Below, in pieces: positions 31,312-41,538 of a stretch of DNA of 41,538 nucleotides; position 1 is the first letter of the stretch, and the number at the start of each line of letters is the position of its first letter. A model generated the notes under the pieces. It saw only the letters and a list, made by a program, of their open reading frames with translations, was not told the origin of the DNA and searched no databases. Source of the DNA: Gnetum montanum (Eukaryota; Streptophyta; Gnetopsida; Gnetales; Gnetaceae); the NCBI GenBank assembly GCA_015680685.1, contig MNCI01022150.1, positions 183,044 to 224,581 on the forward strand, given 5' to 3'. The position numbers were made by a program, and so were the translations under genes.

Positions 31312-34300
31312 AACCTTGATGGTCCAATATGATGCCCTATAGTTGTGACCTTCTTGGATAAGGATGAATTGTCATAGTCAATGAAATGATAAGTAAATAT
31401 TTTTAATGTTTTAATGTTTGAATTATTAACAATAGAATTAAGAAAAACTATGAGCTTTATTCATTGTGCAAATATTGGACTCTACATTGACCAAATAGTT
31501 CTAGGCTATGTAAGCAAGAAAGCACTTTGATAAAGTGTAGCCACACTTGTGAAAGCAATGACTTAAAAAATATACAAAATAGGAAGGAAATCAACTTACT
31601 TAAGAGAGGAAAAGCTCTTCATACAAATTGGATTCCAAAAGTCCAAATGAAATGTATAAGTTTTTGCAATGTAATGGTGGAGGTTGGGTAATGCTTAGGT
31701 GTCAATGGAGGTCCATTAACACAACCTTGGCCAATCAGAACCCACTTTTGACACTTGGGCGCAAACATGGGCAAGGAGGGGGTGTGTTAATGCAAGGGAG
31801 TCAGTGCAACCTCCAGTACCCCCAATCTTTGTCCCAAAACCCATCCCCCACCCAGCCATGCCCAAGGTTGATCCTAGATAAAACCTGTAATCCAACAGAA
31901 CATGTCAAAAGGGTCTTAAGGCATTTGAATGAGGTTGGAAATGTTCTAAAAATCTTGAGACATGCTCAAACCAAAAGTATGATACAAAAGGAAAGGAGGC
32001 AAGCTCAAGAGATACAAACCTTAATTAAACATACTAAGACTACAAACACAAGCACACACTTCCCAAGTCTAAGGTTGACAATTAACTTACAGATGATCAC
32101 TGGACACCTCATCATTTTTCCATGGCTAAGTAAAGCATGTTCCATAGCTTTAATATCTAAGACAAAAATATGGACTAGACACATGACAAGATCAATGCAA
32201 AGGAATTACAAATGCATAATACAAACCATGATTATGTTATTATATAAACCATCTTACCAAGAAGTGTTAAGGGGTGGTGGTTCAGGACAAAATTCCCCTA
32301 ACATGTTTGCTTGGCATAGGAAGAAGCCAAAACTACAAGGTATGGACATATGAAATCTCTACAGCTATACCTTAAGGTCCATCACCCTAGCCCCATGGAT
32401 GGGTCTCTGCTGCTCATTTACACCTACACCTTCTTTTACATCATTCATCTTCAAATCATCTTCTGCTAGCTTCTTTGGCACTTGTTTGAGAGATCTTGTA
32501 GGACATGCACTCAACCCAATGATCAAAAGCATGACTATCTACCTCTAGATTTCTCTCTCAAGGAAGGTCTTTCAAGTACAAGTGTTGGATCCAATGCTTG
32601 ATCTTAATTTTCTACTTTTTCCAAGACAGTGATTCACTTGCAAGACTATACATCAAGGACTGCCATCTCTCAATCTTTTTCCAAGTAGGTATATAGAATC
32701 TTAAACATAATCACCTAAACATGAAGAGCTATAAAAATGCTAAAAATCAAGTAAGATTCCCAAGGCATTATACTACCATTGCAAAAAATGATCGTAGGAA
32801 GAATAATAAGTATAATTCTTGAAGGCACCAGAGAAGCATACTCATAACTATGAAATCAAGGCATGCATAGGTAAGTAAAATTGAACTAGATAGAATTTAA
32901 ATAACCACTAATATTATAAAGCACATACCCAAATTAGTGCCTCTTCCCCATGACTAAGTTATAAGACACCTGGCTTAAACCACACGACAAATGCCAATGG
33001 AAAGAACAAGAAGAACAAATGCTCATGACAATCCCAATAAATCCAACCAAGGATCAAATTAAACAAAACACAAAAGCAACTAAAAGACCAAAACATTAAA
33101 ATCTATCTTAGAACTCATGGCATTTGAATCATAATGTCAAATATTCTTATTCTTATGATCCAAGGATCAGAAAAGATAGGGGTTATAAAAATAGTAGATT
33201 AATAGGACACCCTAAGGTTAAAAAAACCGACACAAGTGAGGTAAGGTGGGAAGCAATTGTCATGATCAAATATTGAAGCTTGTAGAATTGAAACCACACA
33301 AGTGGACGATTAGTCAAGTGCTTTATGCCATGCAAACACCACAATCTCTAGGAGATAAGTTTGAGCTCACTCACTTACAAAGCCAAGTCATCAAGGATTC
33401 ACAAGTGGGTTCTCCCTGTGGCAAACATCTAAGTTTCTTACCTTTGTAAAACTCATTGATGGGATACCTATGAATTTTCAACAACTAGTGAGACATCAAC
33501 ATCAAATGTGAATTTGTCCCCTTGGATGATCAAATCTCATCCTCTGCTTTGCTCGATCAACTTCCTAGCATATAAAACAATGGACAAGAATGGAATGAAA
33601 GGGATGAAGAATGAATAACGGACAAGAGAGAGAAGGTGAGAGTGCAACATCACTGGATCCCTAGCCTTAGGGGTGTGAAGTAACCTCCTAGAAATTGATA
33701 TTTGGCCCTCACCTCTAAAGTGCAACTAATATGCAATTGTGATGGTATTGCAATTTGCTAATATCAAAGGCAAAACATGCTCAAAGAAACCCAAAATAAA
33801 AAATTTAGAGTTACAAATCCAATCTATGGATAAGAGTCCTCCACAACACAATTGAACTTTGGACCTATACTTTTAACTAGCAATTTTAGAAGAAAACATA
33901 CCTCAACATTAGATTAGAGACATTGAAACATGTAATGACATGAAACATGAAGAGACATGAAAAAAGTTTATTAATATAGGTGAAAACATGTTATAAATCA
34001 TGAGAATGAATTCAAATTCTTTAAATCTTCCTGTAAATCAAGCATCCAAGGCTTGAGTTATGCTCAACATAAGATTTTAAAGCCTCTTACATCAAATTAT
34101 GAAGTGGGTGTGAAACCCCAACTATAAACTATGATAAAACATGAAATTTGAATAAAATGAAGAAGATAAACATGGTTTTAATATTCAAAGAATGAATTCC
34201 TTCAACAATGAAGATAATTAGACATGGAAATAAGAGATCTAAGCCAAAGTCTCATAAAAACCTTTAATTACATTCAAATTCTAAAAAGCAAACATCAACT

Positions 34301-34600
34301 CTTATGATTAAACTTCAATTTAAACATTCACAAGTATGTAATTCATATAAGAAACTTGATTAAATGATGAATTATGTGAGAATTAAAAAAACCTTATGAA
34401 TCAATGTGAGAAACCATGAAAGAAAGATTGAATGAACAAATAATAAGGATGAATCATGGAAGAGATTCACTTCTCAATTAGGAGAACCATGCTTTCAAGA
34501 ATATAAGAAAGAAAGAGAGTAATGAAGCTAGGAGAACTTTAGCAGATAAAGAAAATTTACATATACTCAAATGAAGGAAGGGAGAGCTCTTCTTCCATTC
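31312..34600 (-). other. Unresolved repeat-like region, possibly the inside of a non-autonomous LTR element
   Basis: No recognisable protein domain. A 241-codon frame on the + strand (31628-32353) has no known motif and a composition like its surroundings. On the - strand the sequence downstream of the TATA boxes at about 34650 reads like a long untranslated leader. The best guess is a decayed LTR element without coding capacity; this is inference only. Confidence 0.3.
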
Positions 34601-34638
34601 AATGTAAAACGCTCTTGTCTAGTACAAAGAAGAACAAT

Positions 34639-35185
34639 TTATCCATATTTATACTTTTTGATGAAAGGATTTTTCCCCTTTTGGCATGGATGTAACATGA
34701 AGATTATTGGACCCCTCTTTCCTTTTATGGATTATCTCTCAACATAATCTTCTTGTATGGACTTCAAGTCATAAAAGATAATACTTCTAAATGATACATG
34801 CTCTAACAACATGAAAACAAAGGACTATGAAGGATTAAGGTAGCAAAGCACACATTCACACTATTTCTAACACTATTACCAAGTACAAAAGTGGGGGGTC
34901 GATCCCCATTTATACCTTTTGGTAGAAGAATTTTCTCCCTTTTGGAAAGACTCATTATGAAGCTTTGTTGGTTCCTCTTTCCTCTTTTGCATTAGCTTTT
35001 AAGCTAACCTTATGTTATAGTCTTTAAATTTAAAATAACAACACTTCTAACTTGTACATGACTGAACAAAATAAAAGCAAAGACTATAACTACCACTATG
35101 ACTTTGTTTAATATAGAAAAGTAACTACTATGGAGGAGTATGGTAGGAGGCCACACATTCATATTATTTCTAATATGACTATTAT
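34639..35185 (-). repeat. Diverged tandem duplication carrying TATA boxes
   Basis: Unit A (about 34639-34872) and unit B (about 34906-35185) align along their length: TATACTTTTTGATG with TATACCTTTTGGTAG, CCCCTTTTGG with TCCCTTTTGG, and ACACATTCACACTATTTCTA with ACACATTCATATTATTTCTA. On the - strand each begins with a TATA context (AAAAAGTATAAATATGG and AAAGGTATAAATGGGG). It looks like a duplicated LTR promoter region. Confidence 0.6.
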
Positions 35186-35189
35186 TTCT

Positions 35190-37400
35190 TGATATTATGG
35201 AGAAAAGTCATATTCTTAGGGCATGCACAGACATATGTACTACAGATGTGCATAAAATTATTACTACACAATATTCTCTCTAGAATTAGGATATTGTACA
35301 CATGTAAATTGAAGAATAATAAAGATACTTAGATTCATGTTCATAATTTCAAAAAAAAAAAAAAAACACTACATGATACAATCTATTAGAGAGTATAGTA
35401 CTAGGTTGATGCAATGGAAATTGTCTTAACAGAGTTACTAGAGGAAGTAAAGGGAAAAAGAAGAACAAATTATGATGTAAAACTACAACAATAGATTTGT
35501 AATCTAGAGATCAAGTTTACTAAACAATACCAATTCTACCATCTTCAGCATCAACTCTTAGATGTTAAGTGTAGTAAGATCTTATTAGCCATTCTAGAAA
35601 AGCTTGAGGAAGAAGCTATAGTTCATATAGATTACATCATAATATCTAATGGCTTAGTTTAATAGTTTTCATGTTTCTTAGCTCCAAACTCCTTGATGTA
35701 ATCAACATATAGTATCTTAACTTGTTAATAAAAAAAAAACTTAGATGTTTCTTTATATCATGTGTTTATTTACCTACAAATTCATAAGTGAAGAGAAATA
35801 CACTTACATCTAACCACATATCTTTTTACTAGCCATCATAGAGATATGATTAATCATAAATTGATATATTTAATTCCAATTTTGTATTTTAATTGAAAAT
35901 ATTATAAAATTTTTGACTAATTAACAAATTCATAAAACTAATGCTTGAAAGAGAATGTTAGATTATAATTAATATAATATGATTCAATCATTAGTCTCAT
36001 TAACACCAATGATGTAAAAAGTTAAGAGACATAAAGGGAAACATCCTAATCACTTACATAAACTAAAAGATGTACAAGAAAAGTTACGAAGTATATGAGT
36101 ATCAATGTTAGAAGAAGAATGAAATAAAAGTTGACCAAAAGTATGATCAAGTAAAACCCAATTACAAGATAATCAAATCAATGAATCTAGTTAATATGAT
36201 GCATACATAACTTGATATGTAATCATAAGTAGAAGTATGAAGTAGGAGCTTATGTAAAAGTAGACTTTAAAAACGTATTGTAACTGGGAGAGAAGATTCA
36301 AACTAAGAAGTTGTATGATTGAACAACAATCATAGGTTGATAGTTACATTTTGTATAAGAAGTGGGCAAAGTATCCACCACAAGTAGGCCATATAAGATA
36401 TGGTAGTTTAAATAAATATTATTAACAAGAGTAGATGTGATCATAAAGTCAAAAGAATCTAGTCTTACATGTAAGACCAACAAGGAACATTTTTGTAATC
36501 TATTTTTATAACAAAGCAACTGTTGTGAAGTACATTAAACTGTACAAATAAAATTCTTTGTTTGTGATTGTTAATATAAACTTCTTCTAGCTAACTCCCT
36601 ATAAGTAGAGTTTTCCATTAAATGTAAAACCAAACTCTAACAAGTTCTTAAAATCCAATATAACATCCCCATCCATCCCAAACTTGTTCTTATCAAGATA
36701 CCAAGAAATAAATACCATTAATAAAATAAAATATAACTTAAAAATAAATTACAAATCAAATAAAAAATAAAAGAATAACATAGTTAAACAAGTTATAGAA
36801 TAGTCAAATCATAGTGAAGACGCTATAAAAAATTAAAATATATTTAGTCTAAACAAATATATCATAGCTAATATTCAAAATACCTCTACAAAACTTATTT
36901 AGTCACCATGAATCACATAGTAGTCACGACTAAGTATTATAGACATGTATAATCCTACAGCAAACTAATCTACTCAAGGTATTGGGATTAATTTCTTTTC
37001 AATTGTAGATAAAATTATTTTGAAACATAATGTACTTTAATAAGAAAAGATGCTTCAAAATATGCATCAAGAATTGTTAAACATAAAAACATTATACATA
37101 TATCCTACCTAAATCAACTGCTAGAATTGTTGATTGTGAATAATTTTATAATAGCATAAAATTGAATACATTGAATGTCCATATTGAGCATAATGTGAAT
37201 GTAATTTTACCTCTTATCTTTCTTTGTTTGATGTTCATTCTCCATTTTGTTTCGAGTCTTTGTTGTTATATTTGAGTCATAAGAGTTAGGAGTCATAAGT
37301 AGTAGTGAAAAGTTATGTTTCATGGATCCTAAGTGGTTAGAAGCTTTAATTTGATGGTTAAAGTGATAGAAAAGGTAAAAGTTAAAAGAATTTTCATAAA
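35190..37400. other. AT-rich region without genes
   Basis: No coding, RNA or bounded repeat feature could be supported. It has poly-A runs near 35349-35366 and 35731-35740. Confidence 0.4.
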
Positions 37401-38040
37401 ATGTAGAAGGGGATTAATGGGTCTTTATGCATAAGCATATCAATTATGGGAAAGCTCTTCCCTCTTAAAAAGTATAAACATAGGTAAACCCCTTTCATTG
37501 TAGCTTGTCCATTTTGTATATAAAATGAATGCAAGCATTTCCTTCCTGTCATTCTCCTATGTGTGTGCATCTAAGATGAGTAAGTGCTAAGCCTTTCATT
37601 AGTTGCAGCCCTTCCTTTTCTTTCTTTCTCATAAAACCATTATGTCATGCAGCTACGATATCGTAGCTCTACATACATCATTGTAGATGTGATGTAGTGG
37701 GACCATGGTCATGCCTATAAATACCAACCCACCATCACATCAAAAGAAGGAACTTTAGCCAACACTTAGCCAAATTCTTGTAGTTTGTTTTCATGAATTA
37801 GAGTGAATGCCCACAATGGGGTGAATAATAGTTGAACAAAATCTTTATTCTAGTGGATTATTCTTGGACATACTTCATGAACGAAAATAAAGATCAAGAT
37901 TGTTTCTCAGCATTGTAGCATCTTACTTAGCTTAATTTTACTTTTCATCATGTTTATTTTTCTTAAGTCATTGACATTTTCTAAGTTCTTTTATATTCCA
38001 ATGTCTCATAGTAAGGTAATATAAGTACAAGCAGATCCAA
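37400..38040 (+). promoter_or_regulatory. LTR-like promoter region of the + strand gag element
   Basis: AAAAAGTATAAACATAGG (about 37470-37487) resembles the - strand TATA context at 34650. A second, stronger TATA box CCTATAAATACC lies at 37714-37725. Upstream are the palindromes AGCTACGATATCGTAGCT (37651-37668) and GACCATGGTC (37701-37710). AATAAA at 37886-37891 could be the R-region poly(A) signal. The order (palindrome, TATA, poly(A) signal, then gag) is that of an LTR. LTR ends and primer-binding site were not identified. Confidence 0.45.
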
Positions 38041-38613
38041 GTGGAAGGTGAAACTGTGTGGTAACCTAGCAGTGACTTCACTTAATTTTCTCAGTAGTGA
38101 AATCAATGGGCAATCCCAATAATGGTTACATTAGTCCAAGATATGTATGGCAGACAAAGAATGATTGCTTATTGCCTATAGGTTAAAAACAACTTTTTAT
38201 TTTCATTATACTTAAACTTTGATTTTATCATCATTTTCATCATCTTGGCACTTAGTGTAATTAAAGTTGAATAACATCAACATATCATATATCTTACCAA
38301 GAGTTAAACCATACAAATTGAATTTTGCTAACTCCAAGTGAGAAGACAACAATCACAAATAGAACATCAACTACTAGTACATTGACATTGTCCATCCATG
38401 GATTACGATCAAGTCACAAGCAAACACCTGTAACTTGTATGGTTAAGTGTTGGAATATCCAACCGCTCATCATTGCTATCATTATCAGGGATGAGTCAAT
38501 GTTTTCTAGTTAGTTGATTTTACAAAGTTCATTGTATCAAGAATCATAAGGTATATTTTTCACACTTAAAATAATTTCCTAAAAAGTACATACTTAAGCA
38601 TCAAACATTTAAC

Positions 38614-41089
38614 ATGGCTTCTACAACTAAGAAAAAATCTCCAGCTAGTACTGAATTTAATAAAATTCATGACAAGGATTATAATGAAGAAGATTAAAGT
38701 GCATCGATGCAAACTAGGATTTCCTATGCTTACACTAATTCTTGCTATTCTAACTTCACATTTGTTTTTTATCAAGAAAAAAAGCTCATATGGAAAGATC
38801 TACATGACAACATTGTCTTGCCACTAGAATGTTCATTACCATCAATGCTTCAAGCAACCCTTATTAGCTCAAACCTTGGCTATGTGCAAGAAGGCTACCA
38901 TATCACTAAACACATTACCACACCATAGCAACCAACAAAGGCTTACACAAGAAGTGATACTATCATGGAGACAAGACATGAGCATGACAAGGGAAAGAAA
39001 GTACCTCAAACAGTTGTCTTTAAACAAAAAATAGATGTTATATTCCAAACTAAGAAATTTTATCAAGCATATGGGTCCCATTCTTAAACATCAATTTTTT
39101 GCATTAAGATAAAATTGCATTTAGCTCTTGCAAAAGCCCCTAGAATAGATAAGAAAGACTCCAAACTTAGGAGGAATTCAAGGACTAAGACCTCCACTGA
39201 CTCTAAAGGAGATAAAATCAAGGAGTCACAGGAAGAGAACCAGCCGGCACCATTTTCCAACCCCTTCATCTTCTTCCTCATATTCATCTACAAATTCTAG
39301 CAAGAGAGAACAAATATTGAGGGATCATGATGGGGAAAGAAGAAGAGACCATGAGAGATATGCATATAAAAGAAGGCATCCTAATAAAGAGGAAGATAAC
39401 CATGATGAACAAAGAGAAAGGATTGGATGTGAAGAAAGAGAGCATCATGAGCATTGAAGGGGTCATCACTACAATAGAGCTTACAAACCTTAAGACTATG
39501 AAGAACCCCTATTGGTCACTTGAAATATGATCAATATTAGAAAAGTTGTGTACATTCCTACTAGGCATGTAAGGAACAGTTGCATCCAAAGACTAGACAT
39601 AAACAACATTCCAAAATTTGAAGGCAAATACAACACAAATCCACAACACCATCTCCAAGCCTTCTACAATGCATGTTCCCTTCAAAACATTGAAAATGAT
39701 TGGTAGAAATTGAAGTTATTTTCTAGAACACTCACAAAGAAAGTAGAGATCTGATACAAATCCTTAGAACTTGAATCAATTTGAAGATGGAGTACCATGT
39801 TAGAACTCTTCAACGAAAAATATCAAACTTATTCTAGAGTGTCCAATTTGGGAAAACAAATCCAAGGATAGAAAAAAGGGGATACATAAATCCCTTGATG
39901 TGACAATGGGAAAATACTATTCATTATTATATAGGTGCCCAGGCCACAAATTTTCTCAAGGGAGCAACTATGACACATCATCAGTGAACTACAAAACAAA
40001 ACTAGATAAACTCTTGGAGTGTATGCCCAAGGCAAATTGTCTAAAATGACAACTCATTGAATCCAAAGACTCATTGATCAAGTGGTAAAAGAAGAAGGAG
40101 ATCTAAGAAAAAGATAATCAATAGAAGAATACAACAAAGATCAAGCAATAAGGAAAAGGGATGTAAAAATATGTAAGTCATAAGAAGAAGAAATTCTAAA
40201 AGATAAAATCTAATGTAAGACTCTACCCATCTAGAAATTGGTTAATGACATTGCAACAAAGGTAGAGAAAATGTAGGATTTAGTAGATCAAAAGTTTCCT
40301 ACCCAACTAAAGATAGTAGGGGAAAAGACTAAACAAGCCCTAAACTGAAGTAAAGACAGAAAGAAAAGAAAAGACAATGAACAAGAGAACTATAGGAATA
40401 AAGGCAAAGTTGTTGCAATAGAGGAAACAATGGGCTCTAATTTAGAAGATGACGAAGGATGTAAAGTATGCTAGTATGAACATCCTAAGGGATGTTTCCC
40501 TATTATGGTCCACTTACAAGAATCCAAGGCATACATACTTAATCTAAAATTTGTCAAGAGACAAATGCCTAGGCGATTATCTTATTCACAAAGTAATTTC
40601 CAATAGCCTTATCAACAATCATACTATCCAAGCAGGGCTTATCCTCAACTACAAGAGCAATACCAAAAGCAATGGAACCAACCTCAAGCATGGGGAATGT
40701 CACCACCAAGGAAATAGCATTCATACAAGTAGCCTAATCCCTATGGATACTACATCCAATGTCCAATTTCTCCTATGAATACTTCTGTCCATACTTCCTC
40801 ATCCTACTATCCATCAAAGTACCATAGACCCACTACCTCATGCATAGATCTAAATACTTATACACCCCAACCAATGGTTGGTTCTTCACTTCAAGCTCCC
40901 AACACTTTACCACCAGTACCACCACTAGTAATGCAAAGAGAATTGTCATCACAACTGATGAGTGGCAAGGTACCCCTACACTCAACCATACAAAACGAGC
41001 GTAGCACGTGCGATCCGGTCGAACTCCGCAGACTAAGTGCCTACACGCCCCATGGAACACTTGGGGTTAATCATTCATTGTCTTCCTAA
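38614..41089 (+). pseudogene. Decayed Ty3-type gag
   Basis: It opens with ATGGCTTCTACAACTAAG and continues with stops and frame changes. The Retrotrans_gag pattern is at about 39600-39840: IPKFEGKYNTNPQHHLQAFY, then LKLFSRTLTKKVE, YKSLELESI and LFNEKYQTYSR, broken by stops at expected Trp positions. The C-terminal part is rich in Gln, Pro and Tyr (EQYQKQWNQPQAWGM near 40650-40695), typical of the disordered end of such gags. No protease or reverse transcriptase follows. Gag would form the virus-like particle. Confidence 0.65.
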
Positions 41090-41377
41090 ACTTACTTGTG
41101 TTTGTCACGGTGTATGGTTAAGTAAGTCCGAGGTATATGATTTTTATATCTTTTTATGTTTTTCTCCTATGCTATCGAGGTGAAGGGTTGAGAAACTAAC
41201 TAACTCTAACTAATGAACTAAGTCTAAATTAACTAGCATCAGCATCCGTTCCCACTTACTGTACACACCCTGAACTATGCAACCATGACTACCAAATGCT
41301 AATCGTTACTGGGATCACCACGCGTAATGCACGTGCTCGAAGTGGTCGTACTAAGGCACTTAACTAGCCTAAACATA

Positions 41378-41538
41378 ATGAGCATCTGTTCCTTGACTAG
41401 TCGTACACATCCTTAGATGCTTGTAATCAAGTCATACTCATTCCACATTCTAGGAGTTGAGGGTGAGAGAATCTAATCGTGATGAGCAGCCGATTCCTTG
41501 ATTAGCCGTACATATTCGTAAATGCTCGTAATCAAGTC
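41378..41538. repeat. 104-105 bp tandem repeat, running off the window
   Basis: ATGAGCATCTGTTCCTTGAC (from 41378) recurs as ATGAGCAGCCGATTCCTTGA (from 41482), and AAGTC ends both units at 41433 and 41538. A more diverged unit may precede at about 41237-41280 (GCATCAGCATCCGTTCCCAC). The same words occur at the left end of the window. Confidence 0.75.

Noticed and set aside
31628-32353. Open frame of 241 codons on the + strand
   Set aside because: No domain, no homologous pattern I recognise, composition like the surrounding non-coding DNA, and it lies in a repeat-like region. Kept only as part of the unresolved region.

Overview
The window comes from a nuclear plant genome, most likely a seed plant with a large, transposon-rich genome of the conifer/gymnosperm type. 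The plant call rests on a class I formin with canonical GT-AG introns, a copia element with a plant-type primer-binding site and LINEs with plant-type 3' tails. The gymnosperm call is an inference from repeat load, AT-rich filler and retroelement age. Two runs of N (23 bases at 17129-17151, one base at 27064) mark it as draft assembly.

One host gene is recognisable: a class I formin on the + strand (8218-14820). It can be assembled as five exons in consistent phase, giving a 969-residue product. The order is signal peptide, Pro/Ser-rich extracellular part, single membrane helix, proline-rich FH1 and complete FH2. It would anchor actin nucleation and elongation at the plasma membrane or cell wall. 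Intron 1 holds a probable LINE tail and intron 3 a tRNA-like (SINE-like) sequence.

The rest is mobile DNA. Left of the formin (1-7810) are an edge repeat shared with the right end of the window, two strong GC-rich palindromes, three copies of one tRNA-derived SINE family (two with target-site duplications) and a decayed AT-rich LINE on the + strand that ends about 400 bp before the formin start codon. Right of the formin (14821-16942) are the 3' flank and an LTR-like segment on the - strand. Next comes a nested insertion. A GC-rich LINE on the - strand occupies 16954-28469 and is flanked by an identical 11-bp duplication (GACAACATTGC). A dead copia element (17792-23095, - strand) sits inside it. 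The 3' part of this LINE carries a J-domain-like segment, the most unusual coding signal in the window.

From 28481 to 37400 the sequence is AT-rich and nearly gene-free, with short tandem repeats, hairpin-forming palindromes and a diverged tandem duplication that carries TATA boxes on the - strand. From about 37400 to the end lies a + strand LTR retroelement: LTR-like promoter, poly(A) signal, then a decayed gag (38614-41089) with no visible pol, followed by a 104-105 bp tandem repeat that runs off the window. No rRNA, CRISPR or functional tRNA was seen. The genes do not form a pathway: the formin is the cargo gene and everything else is layered retroelement sequence.
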